Positions 9,739 to 20,372 of a DNA stretch of 64,000 nt are shown in pieces. The notes beneath the pieces were generated by a model. That model did no database searches and was not told the origin of the DNA. It saw only the letters and a list, made by a program, of their open reading frames with translations. Made by a program: the position numbers and the translations under genes. Position 1 is the stretch's first letter, and each line of letters begins with the position of its first letter. The stretch spans positions 372,001-436,000 of the forward strand of contig NZ_CP031841.1 in the NCBI RefSeq assembly GCF_003432385.1, given 5' to 3'. The DNA comes from Breoghania sp. L-A4 (GTDB lineage Bacteria; Pseudomonadota; Alphaproteobacteria; Rhizobiales; Stappiaceae).

Positions 9739-11136
9739 ATGACCGTCAAGGGGAATGCGGCGGTGGAGCGCATCACGCGCCTGCCCGCCACGAAATTCAT
9801 CGCAATCGGCTGCCTCACCCTACTCCTGCTGGTGCCGACGATGCTGGTCTGGGGATTGGTGGAAGAGCGGGCGGACCGGGCGCGTGAGGTCGGCAACGAC
9901 ATCGCCAATGCCTGGGGGCAGCAGCAATCGGTGGTCGGCCCTGTCCTGGCGGTACCGTTCGTGACGCGCATCCCGCTTGCCGACACGGGGAAAAACGATG
10001 AACCCCGGTTCCGGGTGAGCCGCAGCACCGTTTTCCTGTTTCCCGAAAGTCTCGACATCACGGCGGACGCCCGGGTGGAGGAACGGCACCGGTCAATCTT
10101 CAAGCTGCCTGTGTTTCGCGGCGCGATCGACCTGAAGGGCCGGTTCGCGCCGGCCACCATCGACCCCGACAGCCTGTCGGCGGAAGGCGCGGTGACCCTG
10201 TTGCCGATGGAGGCCTTCGTTGTGATCGGCATCGGCGATGTGCGGGCGATCAAGAATGACGTGGCCATGCGCATCAACGGCGGCGCGCCGCGCCCCTTCG
10301 CACCTGGTCCGGGCGGCAACGAGCGGGCAGGACGCGGGTCCCGGGGATCGGCCATCCACCTGCCGGTGAGCGAGAGCGAATGGCGCGGTGGGTTCTCCTT
10401 CGCCACGACGCTGGCGCTCAACGGGTCGCGCGCCATCTCCTTTGCGCCCGCCGGACAGTCGACAACGCTCGCGATGACGTCGGACTGGCCCCACCCCGGC
10501 TTTGCGGGACGGTATCTGCCCGACACGCGTGACATCCGCGATGACGGCTTTTCCGCCCGCTGGTCGGTGCCCTATCTGGCGCGCGGCGTCGCAAGCTCCA
10601 TTGTCGCGGAGGCCCTGCCGATCGACGCGTCCATCGAGGTCAATTTCGTTGATCCGCTCAGCATCTATCAGACCGTGGCCCGGGCGCTGAAATACGCCGT
10701 CGCGTTCTTCGGCCTGACGTTCATGGCGGTATTTGTCCTGGAACTGCGCTCGGGCTGGCGGCTGCACTGGATCCAGTACCTGCTGGTCGGCTTCGCCCTG
10801 GTCGTCTTCTTCGTCCTGCTGCTGGCCCTTACCGAGCAGGTGGGCTTCGCCTGGGCCTATCTGATCGCCTTTCTGGCGACCACTACGCTGGTCGGTGCCT
10901 ACGTCGGGAGCGCCACCGGCAGCCGGGCCTCGGGCGCGATCACGGCCGCCGCGCTGACGGTTGTCTACGGCGTGCTCTATCTGATCCTCAACGACCAGGA
11001 CTACGCGCTTCTCGCCGGCGCCATCGTCGCCTTTGTCGCGCTTGCCGCGACCATGCTGGCGACTCGCAACGTCGATTGGTCGGGTGGCGCACCCGCGCCT
11101 GTGGATGCGCCGTTGGAGGGCGTGGCTGCGGAGTAG
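9739..11136 (+). CDS. creD: CreD-like inner membrane protein
   Basis: 465-aa membrane protein of the CreD family, named for the last gene of the E. coli creABCD regulon; its biochemical role is not established. It has an N-terminal helix (about residues 16-40), a long periplasmic domain beginning with the family motif GNDIANAWGQQQSVVGPVLAVPF (written here in part), and a cluster of helices from about residue 315 onward including LHWIQYLLVGFALVVFF. ATG 9739 is 6 nt after GGAGG (9728-9732), which decides it over an in-frame ATG at 9709. No creBC two-component genes are adjacent. Confidence 0.85.
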   Translation: MTVKGNAAVERITRLPATKFIAIGCLTLLLLVPTMLVWGLVEERADRAREVGNDIANAWGQQQSVVGPVLAVPFVTRIPLADTGKNDEPRFRVSRSTVFLFPESLDITADARVEERHRSIFKLPVFRGAIDLKGRFAPATIDPDSLSAEGAVTLLPMEAFVVIGIGDVRAIKNDVAMRINGGAPRPFAPGPGGNERAGRGSRGSAIHLPVSESEWRGGFSFATTLALNGSRAISFAPAGQSTTLAMTSDWPHPGFAGRYLPDTRDIRDDGFSARWSVPYLARGVASSIVAEALPIDASIEVNFVDPLSIYQTVARALKYAVAFFGLTFMAVFVLELRSGWRLHWIQYLLVGFALVVFFVLLLALTEQVGFAWAYLIAFLATTTLVGAYVGSATGSRASGAITAAALTVVYGVLYLILNDQDYALLAGAIVAFVALAATMLATRNVDWSGGAPAPVDAPLEGVAAE

Positions 11137-11263
11137 TCGTCGGCCGTCCGGCTCTTCATGGGATTTCACGTCGCATCACACTCGCGCGAGGCGGGGACGC
11201 CGACGGGTGACGGTGCGCGCGAAAGAGCCTATGTGAATCGCTGACAGTTTTTCGGAGATCCCC

Positions 11264-11913
11264 ATGCGTTCATATGTTTTCGCCGCCATCCTCGCCCTGA
11301 CCGGCTCGCTGTCCGGTCTCGCCATTGCGCCCGCCTCAGCCGCAACCGCGATTTTCGCCGGAGGCTGCTTCTGGTGCGTGGAATCCGATTTCGATCATGT
11401 CGCCGGTGTCAGCGAGACGGTCTCGGGATATTCCGGGGCACGACCAAGAACCCAACCTACAAGACATATGACGACGGCGGCCACCGCGAGGTGGTGAAGA
11501 TCGAGTTCGATCCGGCCGTGGTCAGCTATCGCAAGCTGGTCGACATCTTCTTGCGCTCTGTCGATGTGACCGATGCGGGCGGCCAGTTCTGCGACCGCGG
11601 GTTCTCCTATTCAACCGCCATCTACGCGCTCGATGAGGCCCAGGCCAAGGCCGCGCGCGCCGCCATCGACGCCGCCCAGATGTCGCTGGGCAAGGAAATC
11701 GTCACCCCGGTGGAACAGGCTTCGGCCTTCTGGCCGGCGGAGGACTATCATCAGGGCTATTACAAGAGCGAGGAACGTGTCTTGTCGCGCTTCGGTTATG
11801 TGACTCGCGCATATGCCTATAAGGGCTACCGCGAGGGTTGCGGCCGCGACGCGCGGGTGCGGGCGGTCTGGGGCGACCAGGCGTTCCAGGGCATCGCGCA
11901 CGAGGGATCGTAG
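11264..11913 (+). CDS. msrA: Peptide-methionine (S)-S-oxide reductase, frameshifted as sequenced
   Basis: Would reduce methionine-S-sulfoxide in exported proteins. The first frame (from ATG 11264) encodes a signal peptide ending near ASA and the active-site motif GGCFWC with nucleophile Cys35. The rest of MsrA ([19 protein letters not shown] onward, to 11913) is in the +1 frame. The break is at a G run at 11435-11438: adding one G restores the family sequence SGYSGGTTKNP. The downstream part retains [12 protein letters not shown]. Either a recent pseudogene or a homopolymer sequencing error; atpD in this window shows the same kind of lesion, favouring error. Confidence 0.85.
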
Positions 11914-11947
11914 TCGGTGAACTTGGGACAGAGCCGGGGAGGCTGGC

Positions 11948-12328
11948 GTGGGAATACTTGATCATATTGGTTTCGCGGTGTCCGACCTTGATGTGTCGCG
12001 CGCCTTTTATGATGCGGCTTTTGCCCCGATGGGCATCAAACTGCTGATGGAGGTGCCCGAGGCTGGCGGTGTGCTGGGCTATGGCCGCGAGCATCCGGAA
12101 TTCTGGATCGGTCCGAGCGAGACGCCCCTGAGCGGGCCTGTGCACGTGGCCTTCACCGTGTTTGACCGCCCGACGGTGGATGCGTTCTACACAGCCGCGA
12201 TGGCCGCCGGCGGGCGCGACAACGGCGCGCCGGGCCTGCGCCCGCATTATCACGAGCATTACTACGGGGCGTTTGTGCTTGATCCTGATGGCCGCAACAT
12301 CGAGGCCGTCTGCCACCTGCCAGGGTGA
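11948..12328 (+). CDS. VOC (glyoxalase/bleomycin-resistance superfamily) protein
   Basis: 126-aa single-fold vicinal oxygen chelate protein. It opens with LDHIGFAVSDLDVSRAFYD, typical of the family, has a second half GPVHVAFTVFDRPTVDAFY, and near the C-terminus HYHEHYYGAFVLDPDGRNIEAV, where His and Glu residues sit as in metal-binding members. The start is GTG 11948 (MGILDHIG). Substrate is unknown; these are often stand-alone enzymes acting on small electrophiles. It lies 34 nt after msrA and converges with the TetR gene. Confidence 0.88.
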   Translation: MGILDHIGFAVSDLDVSRAFYDAAFAPMGIKLLMEVPEAGGVLGYGREHPEFWIGPSETPLSGPVHVAFTVFDRPTVDAFYTAAMAAGGRDNGAPGLRPHYHEHYYGAFVLDPDGRNIEAVCHLPG

Positions 12329-12413
12329 CAAGGCGGACGGTCAGTCGCTGATTATCTGAATTAAAAATCAGTCTCGGATACGAGCCTCTTGATGTCCGCC
12401 CGCATGGCGACGC

Positions 12414-12998
12414 CTAACGGCCGGTCACCCCATAGACCAGCAGTTCCACCACGCCGAAGCAGTCGGCGCGCAACCGCGCCTGCCGCGTCGGGCCGAGCCG
12501 TTGCGGGAAGCGGAACGGCATCATGGCGGTCTGCACCAGTTCGGCGGTGCGCGCCGGATCGCGCAAGGGAAACACGCCGGTGTCGCGGCCGTTGCGCAGG
12601 ATCGCGGTCAGCGGCCCGCGCAAGCGGCGCAGCAGGTTGCCCCAGAACTCGGCGCGCTTTTCCGACACCGCGTTGAGACAGCTGAGGAATCCTGTGTTGT
12701 TCTCGGAAAACCGGTAGGTGGTGTCGAATTCCAGCAACAGCGCCTGGGTCATCTGCTCCGTGGCCGGAGCTTCCTGAGCGATGCCCATCTCGATAGTCGC
12801 GATGATCTCCTCGACCGCGCCTTCCACGACCGCGCAGGCGAGCGCGATCTTGCTGTCGTAGAAATTGTAGATATGCGCCATCGAGATCGAGCAGTCCGCG
12901 GCGATGTCGGCAAGCGAGGTCTTGGTGAAGCCGTCGCGGCGAAACCGTCTGGCCGCCGCGTTGAGGATCGCCGTCGATTTGTCGATGGTAGGCTTCAT
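12414..12998 (-). CDS. TetR/AcrR family transcriptional regulator
   Basis: 194-aa one-component regulator. The helix-turn-helix is at about residues 27-50 (TKTSLADIAADCSISMAHIYNFYDSK), which is the canonical TetR N-terminal domain; the C-terminal domain resembles TetR_C members with a dimerising helix bundle. It is transcribed away from the low-molecular-weight phosphatase-like gene, with a 390-nt AT-richer region between them that contains repeated sites. No efflux or catabolic operon is adjacent, so its targets are unknown apart from likely self-control. Confidence 0.92.
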   Translation of the reverse strand: MKPTIDKSTAILNAAARRFRRDGFTKTSLADIAADCSISMAHIYNFYDSKIALACAVVEGAVEEIIATIEMGIAQEAPATEQMTQALLLEFDTTYRFSENNTGFLSCLNAVSEKRAEFWGNLLRRLRGPLTAILRNGRDTGVFPLRDPARTAELVQTAMMPFRFPQRLGPTRQARLRADCFGVVELLVYGVTGR

Positions 12999-13388
12999 GT
13001 CATCCCGGGCGCATGGATCATCTTGCGTGCTCTTGCCTGTGAATAATCACAAAGAAAATCAATAATCAATCGCCGGATGGGTTCCTGGGTCCGCGACGCG
13101 CCCGACCGAAAGCTTTCGCGCGGCCCTGCGCACCGTGGCGCCGCGATCGCGGAGAATCTCATTTCATCAAGTATCTCAGCCTTTTGACAGCTTTTTCACG
13201 TTGCCTCGAAAATACCATCCCGTTGTCACATCCGCGTCGGCACACAGCCCTATATCACGCCCGTACGCAGTGCGCTGAGGCCATCGGACCGCCCGTCCGA
13301 GTCGGCGTGCTGGAACACTGTTGCGGACTTGTTGTCCGGAACGACGAGCCGAGCCGCCGATCTGATCCGGCGCCCGGGAGGAGGCGGT
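12999..13388. other. Divergent intergenic region, tetR to phosphatase-like gene
   Basis: About 390 bases. The part nearest tetR is AT-rich and carries the repeats described separately. The remainder shows no gene with family-like sequence; the longer open frames read through it only because of high GC. A TTGACA-like hexamer (TTTTGACAGC near 13182-13191) faces the phosphatase-like gene, without a clear -10 partner. Confidence 0.35.
13039..13068. promoter_or_regulatory. Repeated TGAATAATCA/TCAATAATCA sites upstream of the tetR gene
   Basis: TGAATAATCA (13040-13049, inside the dyad GTGA-ATAA-TCAC) recurs as TCAATAATCA at 13059-13068, 19 nt further on. They lie 42-70 nt upstream of the TetR start in the only AT-rich stretch of the gap, as expected of an autoregulatory operator. 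Candidate only. Confidence 0.35.
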
Positions 13389-13808
13389 ATGTCGCAGAAA
13401 ACCATTTTGTTCGTGTGTCCCGACAACGCGGTGCTCGGGCCCATGGCGGAAGCCTGCATGAACGCGGCCGGCAAGGGCAGGGTCCGGGCCTTCAGCGCTG
13501 GCCGGATGCCCGCCGACAGGCTTCATCCCGGCGTCGACAGGCTGTTGCGCCGCGAGGGCTTTCAGACCGACGTCCTGGCGCCCAAGTCATGGGACATATT
13601 TGCCCTTCCGCATGCACCCGCCGTCGACATGGTCATTGCCTTGAGCGAGGAGGTCGATGGCGATCACCAGCCGTGCTGGACCGGCGCGCCGCGGCACTGC
13701 CTGTGGGAGGTGGCGGACGCCGCATCCGCCGCGCTGCCCGTGGATGAGCAGTTTCGGCGCATTCGCCTGGCCGTGCAGCGGTTTCTGGCAAATCCGCAGT
13801 CGGCCTGA
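13389..13808 (+). CDS. Low-molecular-weight phosphotyrosine phosphatase-like protein, degenerate active site
   Basis: 139-aa protein with the fold pattern of LMW phosphatases and arsenate reductases: beta strand plus loop ILFVCPDN-AVLGPMAEACMN, then FSAGRMPADRLHPGV as in the SAGT...HP region. The catalytic loop CX5R is not intact: Cys10 is present but the position of the phosphate-binding Arg is Leu16, and the usual Ser after it is Gly. The acidic loop is EVADAAS rather than DVPDP. ATG 13389 is preceded by GGGAGGAGGCGGT. It is likely non-catalytic or has a changed chemistry. Confidence 0.75.
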   Translation: MSQKTILFVCPDNAVLGPMAEACMNAAGKGRVRAFSAGRMPADRLHPGVDRLLRREGFQTDVLAPKSWDIFALPHAPAVDMVIALSEEVDGDHQPCWTGAPRHCLWEVADAASAALPVDEQFRRIRLAVQRFLANPQSA

Positions 13809-13973
13809 CGCGTCGCCGCGTCTCATATTTCGCTCAAGACGCGAATTTCGGCCCATCGAACCCGATTGCGCCGCATTTGGGCATCATTGCCGGCCGTCCT
13901 CCGCAATCCTGAAGCCTTTGTTAGGATTCATGGTTAATATTGGAGCGGACATCGATATTAGGAGCGATACGGT

Positions 13974-14570
13974 ATGACCAGAAACGCAGTCGTTGCGATC
14001 GTCATCGGCGTGACGGCGTTGGTCGGCGGCTGTCAGCGGCTCAACTACGGTCCGCGGGTGGACCCGCTGCCGGCCGTGCCCGCCCAGCCGGTCGCTGACG
14101 GTGGTTCTTTGCAGCCGCTGGTGCTGACGCCGGATCCATCGCAGAACCCTCCGGGTGGTCCCTATGGGCAAGACCCCTATGCCACAGGCCCCAATGCCGG
14201 TGACCCGGCGCTCGCCGGCGATCCCGCTCAGGACGGCGGTCCCGCCGGTGGGGCGCAGGTCGCGACGGCGGCGCCGGCGGGCGCCGCGCAGCTCGGACGC
14301 ACCGAAGTCCTGGGCGGCTGGACCGTCACCGCGAGCGGAGAAACATGCAAGCTGTTCATGAACCTGACAACCTGGAGCGGCGGCTATCGCGCCAGCACGC
14401 GTGGCTGCTCGGCGGGCCCGTTGGGCCAGATCGCCGCGTGGGACCTGAACGGCGCCCAGGTCGTGCTGAAGGATTCCTCGGGCGCCGTTCTGGCGCATCT
14501 CTACAAGAGCGCTCCGGAACGGTTTAACGGCCAGACGGCGGTCGGCCAGTCCATCGCCTTCTACCGTTAG
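13974..14570 (+). CDS. omp19: Omp19-like outer membrane lipoprotein with AprI/Inh-type inhibitor domain
   Basis: 198-aa predicted lipoprotein: signal sequence with lipobox ALVGGC, lipidated Cys20. A low-complexity Pro/Gly/Ala/Asp linker spans about residues 30-100, followed by a C-terminal domain with GGWTVTASGETCKLF, YRASTRGC and LGQIAAWDLNGAQVVLKD. This matches Brucella Omp19 and the bacterial metalloprotease-inhibitor (Inh) fold; the two cysteines would form the conserved disulfide. Omp19 is reported to inhibit proteases; activity here is inferred. ATG 13974 follows AGGAG (13960-13964). Confidence 0.8.
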   Translation: MTRNAVVAIVIGVTALVGGCQRLNYGPRVDPLPAVPAQPVADGGSLQPLVLTPDPSQNPPGGPYGQDPYATGPNAGDPALAGDPAQDGGPAGGAQVATAAPAGAAQLGRTEVLGGWTVTASGETCKLFMNLTTWSGGYRASTRGCSAGPLGQIAAWDLNGAQVVLKDSSGAVLAHLYKSAPERFNGQTAVGQSIAFYR

Positions 14571-14636
14571 GGAGCGGCGGCAAACTGCGGGTCCGGCGAT
14601 TTGACCGCTGGACCTGTGTATCGGGAAATGTAACGA

Positions 14637-14664
14637 TGGTCACGTTCATTTGGAAATGTGACCA
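14637..14664. promoter_or_regulatory. Inverted repeat TGGTCAC-N14-GTGACCA at the start of the next gene
   Basis: Perfect 7-bp arms (14637-14643 and 14658-14664) separated by 14 nt, ending 2 nt before ATG 14667. GAAATGTAAC and GAAATGTGAC also repeat around it. It could be an operator for the downstream gene or an mRNA hairpin sequestering its start; no terminator features. Confidence 0.35.
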
Positions 14665-14666
14665 CA

Positions 14667-15488
14667 ATGGCGAAATACGATCCCTTGAAGCGGCACCTCG
14701 CGGCGCTGCAGGACATTGAGTGGACACCGAGTTTCAGCGAGATCGAAGAGATTCTCGGCGGGCCTCTGCCTGCCAGTGCGACCGAGCATCGGACATGGTG
14801 GGCCAATTCGGGCGGGCTTCTTGTGCATCAGGAGGCTTGGCTCACCGCCGGCTGGCGGGTGGAGTCGGTGGAAATCTCCCGGCGCCAGGTGACATTCCGG
14901 CGCAAAGGGGTCGGTATGCCCGCGGCGCGGGCGCGGCCCGCTCAGCCAAAGCAGCAGATCCGCGCGGATGATGACGGTGGCATGCCCAAGGCCTTGCGCA
15001 AGGTGCTGGACGCCAGCCGGAAGACCGTCAACCTGTCGGCGCGTATCGACTGGACTGACGTCGGCATCGCGCACAAGGATGGCGAGCACTGGCGCTTCCC
15101 TCAGGCGGCCAGTGTGCCGGCCCTGTGCCGCTTCCACATTTTTACCGGTGAAGAGCACGGCGTCCTGGTGGCGGCCGTTCCCGATCTCGATGCCTTGTTG
15201 CGCCGGCTCGAGACGGCCTCTGTCAATGGTTACAACGGCCACTCCGCGCCGCCGGGCATGGCAGTGCCGGGGCTCGGGGAGCCCGGGATCCAAGAGATCG
15301 AGGCGGCGATGCGCCAGGCCGATTATATCGGCGTCGATGCGGCGACGCCGGGCCAGGCCTGGATCCTGGTTGATGGGCGCGGCCGCAAGGCGGACCTGAC
15401 GAACGAGGACGAATGCTGGCTGGTCGCCCGGGCCGCCGCGGTCGTCGACCGTCAGGCCGGGCTGGAGCCGGTGCTGCTCATCAGCTGA
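14667..15488 (+). CDS. Protein with N-terminal DUF7662-like domain, function unknown
   Basis: 273 aa. The N-terminal 75 residues (KYDPLKRHLAAL, SFSEIEEILGGPLPASA, HRTWWANSG) match a small conserved domain seen in many bacterial proteins of unknown function that I know as DUF7662. The remaining 190 residues (a strand-rich region with WRFPQAASVPALCRFHIF and a C-terminal Asp/Glu-rich end) are not recognised. GTG 14658 is an alternative start three codons earlier; ATG 14667 gives the usual MAKYDPL opening. No transmembrane or signal segment is visible. Confidence 0.7.
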   Translation: MAKYDPLKRHLAALQDIEWTPSFSEIEEILGGPLPASATEHRTWWANSGGLLVHQEAWLTAGWRVESVEISRRQVTFRRKGVGMPAARARPAQPKQQIRADDDGGMPKALRKVLDASRKTVNLSARIDWTDVGIAHKDGEHWRFPQAASVPALCRFHIFTGEEHGVLVAAVPDLDALLRRLETASVNGYNGHSAPPGMAVPGLGEPGIQEIEAAMRQADYIGVDAATPGQAWILVDGRGRKADLTNEDECWLVARAAAVVDRQAGLEPVLLIS

Positions 15489-15725
15489 TTCTGTGGTGGC
15501 CTTCGCGCGATCCGCGTATCGAGCCCCTCCGATATGTCCGTCCCGCCCGACCTTCCGGCCCGGGCAGGTTTTCAACGCCGCAGAAATGCATTAGATCAAC
15601 GGGCGGCAAGGTGGAATCACCGAGCCGCATAGACGTTGACAGCTCTCCCCGTGCCGGAGCACCTCCCGCAAGCGTCTGCCTCAACGCGAAGGGCCTGCGT
15701 CCTCCCGGACCAGCCGGAATCCGAT

Positions 15726-16877
15726 ATGTCTCAAGCATTGCCGCTCACCCGGAGCGTTCGCGAGCACTACGACACCCTCGTCACCGCCGGAGAGGTCGAG
15801 GCCGATCCAGCCCAGTTGGCAGTGATCGCGCGACTCGATGCGCTGAATTTGGAGCTTTCCAAGCGGCGCCTGGCGTCCAAGAAGAGCGCGCTGGGCTGGC
15901 TGTTCAACAAGAACCAACCGCCGCGCGACAAGCTGCGCGGGCTCTACATCTGGGGTTCGGTGGGCCGCGGCAAGACCATGCTGATGGACTTGTTCTTCAA
16001 TCTCGCTGTCGTGCAGCGCAAGCGGCGGGTGCATTTCCACGAATTCATGGCCGACGTGCACGAGCGGGTCCACGCGGTGCGTCAGCTAATCAAGTCCGGC
16101 GCGCTGAAGGGCGATGACCCGATTCCGCCCGTTGCGGCGCAGATCGCCGAGGAAACGCGGCTGTTGTGCTTCGACGAGTTTTCCGTCACCGACATTGCCG
16201 ACGCCATGCTGCTGGGGCGGCTGTTCACGCGCTTGTTCGACGCCGGCGTTGTCGTCGTCGCGACCTCCAATGTCGAGCCGAAAGACCTCTATACCAACGG
16301 GCTCAACCGGAGCCATTTCATGCCGTTCGTCGAGCTCCTGCAGCAGCGGGTCGAAGTGCTGCGTCTGGATGCGCGCACCGACTTCCGGCTGGAGAAGCTG
16401 GCCGGCAATCCCGTCTATGTGACGCCGCTGGACGCAGCCGCGGACGCCGAGATGGATCGCCTGTGGGGCCGGCTGACCAATCATGCGACGGCGCGCGCCG
16501 AAAGGCTCGAGGCTAGGGGCCGCTGGATCGAGGTGCCGCGGACGGCCGCGGGTGTGGCGCGGTTCACCTTTGACGAGCTGTGCGCCAAACCGCTGGGTGC
16601 CGCGGACTATCTGCGTCTGGCGCACGCTTATCACACGCTGATGATCGACCGCATTCCGGTGCTTGAGATGCACAACCGCAACGAGGCCAAGCGGTTCATC
16701 AATCTGATCGACGCACTCTACGACAACCGGATCAAGCTCGTGGTGTCGGCGGCGGCCGAGCCCACTGAACTTTACCATGCATCTTCAGGGGTCGAGAGCT
16801 TCGAATTCGACCGCACCGCGTCGCGGCTGATCGAGATGCGCTCGGAAGCGTATCTGGCTGGCGAATCGCGCGACTGA
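15726..16877 (+). CDS. zapE: Cell division protein ZapE (AFG1-like ATPase)
   Basis: 383-aa P-loop ATPase that modulates the FtsZ ring in proteobacteria and is related to mitochondrial AFG1/LACE1. Walker A is GSVGRGKT (residues 77-84), Walker B LLCFDEF near 147-152, with the family motifs FHEFMADVHERVH and TSNVEPKDLY. The ATG at 15726 gives the normal MSQ..LTRSVREHYD N-terminus; the frame is open upstream but without family similarity. It precedes mdh, its usual neighbour in Rhizobiales, and is separated from it by a terminator-like hairpin. Confidence 0.94.
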   Translation: MSQALPLTRSVREHYDTLVTAGEVEADPAQLAVIARLDALNLELSKRRLASKKSALGWLFNKNQPPRDKLRGLYIWGSVGRGKTMLMDLFFNLAVVQRKRRVHFHEFMADVHERVHAVRQLIKSGALKGDDPIPPVAAQIAEETRLLCFDEFSVTDIADAMLLGRLFTRLFDAGVVVVATSNVEPKDLYTNGLNRSHFMPFVELLQQRVEVLRLDARTDFRLEKLAGNPVYVTPLDAAADAEMDRLWGRLTNHATARAERLEARGRWIEVPRTAAGVARFTFDELCAKPLGAADYLRLAHAYHTLMIDRIPVLEMHNRNEAKRFINLIDALYDNRIKLVVSAAAEPTELYHASSGVESFEFDRTASRLIEMRSEAYLAGESRD

Positions 16878-16904
16878 ATTTGGACGCGATTCATTCAATT
16901 TGTG

Positions 16905-16926
16905 AAAATGCCGGCATTTTTTGCCA
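16905..16926 (+). terminator. Terminator-like hairpin after zapE
   Basis: AAAATG-CCGG-CATTTTTTT is a self-complementary stem (16905-16920) running into a T tract, 28 nt after the zapE stop. The stem is short but the T run is good; it would separate zapE from the mdh promoter. Confidence 0.5.
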
Positions 16927-16984
16927 CTTGAAAGCCTTATCTGGCGGTGCACACCTTGCACCTGACGGGTAAACAGAGTAGTGA

Positions 16985-18007
<1,023 letters not shown>

Positions 18008-18018
18008 GGCACGGATCG

Positions 18019-18047
18019 GAAAAGGGGGGATCAGTCTCCCCTTTTTC
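18019..18047 (+). terminator. Rho-independent terminator after mdh
   Basis: AAAAGGGG (18020-18027) pairs with CCCCTTTT (18038-18045) across a 10-nt loop and runs into TTTTCTC. It begins 12 nt after the mdh stop, so some or all transcripts end before sucC. Confidence 0.7.
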
Positions 18048-18086
18048 TCATCACCAGTACCGAAATCCACTCGGGGGACACCGAGC

Positions 18087-19289
18087 ATGAATATACATGA
18101 ATACCAGGCCAAGGCGCTTCTGAAGAGCTATGGCGCGCCTGTCGCCGAAGGCATTCCGATCTTTTCCGCTGGGGAGGCGGAAGCGGCAGCGAAGGCGCTG
18201 CCCGGACCGGTCTACGTTGTCAAATCCCAGATCCACGCGGGCGGTCGCGGCAAGGGCAAGTTCACCGAACTCGGCCCTGACGCGGCAGGCGGCGTGCGTC
18301 TCGCCAAGTCAATCGACGAGGTGGTCGCCAACGCCAAGGAAATGCTCGGCCACACGCTGGTGACCAAGCAGACCGGCCCCGCCGGCAAGGTCGTGAACCG
18401 TCTCTACATCGAGGACGGCGCCAACATCGACCGCGAGCTCTATCTCTCGCTGCTCGTCGACCGCACCTGCGGCCAGGTGGCCTTCGTGGTCTCCACCGAG
18501 GGCGGCATGGACATCGAGGCCGTCGCGGAAGCGACGCCGGAGAAGATCCACAACCTGCCGATCGACCCGGAAACCGGTGTCACGGAGGCCGACGCGGCCA
18601 AGCTCTGCGACGCGCTGGAGCTCGACGACGTCTCCCGCGCCGACGGCATGAAGCTGTTCCCGATCCTCTACAAGGCCTTTGTCGAAAAGGACATGAGCCT
18701 GCTGGAGATCAATCCGCTGATCACGCTCGGCGGCGGCGGCGGACTGCGCGTTCTCGACGCCAAGGTCTCGTTTGACGGCAACGCGCTGTTCCGTCACGAG
18801 GATGTGGTGGCGCTGCGCGATCTGACCGAAGAGGACGCCAAGGAGATCGAGGCGTCCAAATACGACCTCGCCTATGTCGCGCTTGACGGCGAGATCGGCT
18901 GCATGGTCAACGGCGCGGGCCTGGCCATGGCGACCATGGACATCATCAAGCTCTACGGGGCGGAGCCGGCCAACTTCCTCGACGTCGGTGGCGGCGCCAC
19001 CACGGAGAAGGTGACGGCCGCGTTCCAGATCATCACCGCCGATCCGAACGTGAAGGGCATTCTCGTCAACATCTTCGGCGGCATCATGCGCTGCGACATC
19101 ATCGCCCAGGGCGTGGTCGAGGCCGTGAAGAAAGTCGGCCTGCAGGTGCCGCTCGTGGTGCGCCTGGAAGGCACCAACGTCGATCTCGGCAAGACAATCA
19201 TCAACGAAAGCGGCCTCAACGTGATTGCGGCCGACGACCTCGACGATGCCGCCCAGAAGATCGTTGCTGCCGTCAAGGAGGCCTCGTAA
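18087..19289 (+). CDS. sucC: Succinyl-CoA synthetase beta subunit (ADP-forming)
   Basis: Nucleotide-binding subunit of the TCA enzyme making succinate and ATP from succinyl-CoA, 400 aa. The N-terminal ATP-grasp domain opens with [16 protein letters not shown] and contains [10 protein letters not shown]; the C-terminal CoA-ligase domain has [20 protein letters not shown] and [18 protein letters not shown] 18087 follows GGGGGACACCGAGC. Its stop codon TAA is immediately followed by the sucD ATG, so the two subunits are translationally coupled. Confidence 0.98.
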   Translation: MNIHEYQAKALLKSYGAPVAEGIPIFSAGEAEAAAKALPGPVYVVKSQIHAGGRGKGKFTELGPDAAGGVRLAKSIDEVVANAKEMLGHTLVTKQTGPAGKVVNRLYIEDGANIDRELYLSLLVDRTCGQVAFVVSTEGGMDIEAVAEATPEKIHNLPIDPETGVTEADAAKLCDALELDDVSRADGMKLFPILYKAFVEKDMSLLEINPLITLGGGGGLRVLDAKVSFDGNALFRHEDVVALRDLTEEDAKEIEASKYDLAYVALDGEIGCMVNGAGLAMATMDIIKLYGAEPANFLDVGGGATTEKVTAAFQIITADPNVKGILVNIFGGIMRCDIIAQGVVEAVKKVGLQVPLVVRLEGTNVDLGKTIINESGLNVIAADDLDDAAQKIVAAVKEAS

Positions 19290-20201
<912 letters not shown>

Positions 20202-20244
20202 TTAAGGCTTTGGCGTCTATAACGGTTAAGACGTTTTAAACTGA

Positions 20245-20266
20245 GTGCGGCCGTACGCGGCCGCAC
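20245..20266 (+). other. Stem-loop in the sucD-sucA spacer
   Basis: GTGCGGCCG (20245-20253) and CGGCCGCAC (20258-20266) form a perfect 9-bp stem with loop TACG. No T tract follows, so it is not a standard terminator; an mRNA stability or processing element is possible. Confidence 0.5.
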
Positions 20267-20309
20267 ATCCACTTGGCGGGGGTGCGACTGCGTCCTCAGA
20301 ATTCAGTCC

Positions 20310-20330
20310 GGCGCGGTTTGATACCGCGCC
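20310..20330 (+). other. Second stem-loop in the sucD-sucA spacer
   Basis: GGCGCGGT (20310-20317) and ACCGCGCC (20323-20330) form a perfect 8-bp stem with a 5-nt loop, 42 nt before the sucA start. Together with the hairpin at 20245 it could set the ratio of SucCD to SucAB. Confidence 0.5.
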
Positions 20331-20372
20331 ATTTGCGAGCGGGGCGGGGGCTGATCTCCCGCTGACAAAACA

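Noticed and set aside
20202-20372. Riboswitch or known RNA motif upstream of sucA
   Set aside because: The stems do not match any riboswitch fold I know; recorded as plain stem-loops.
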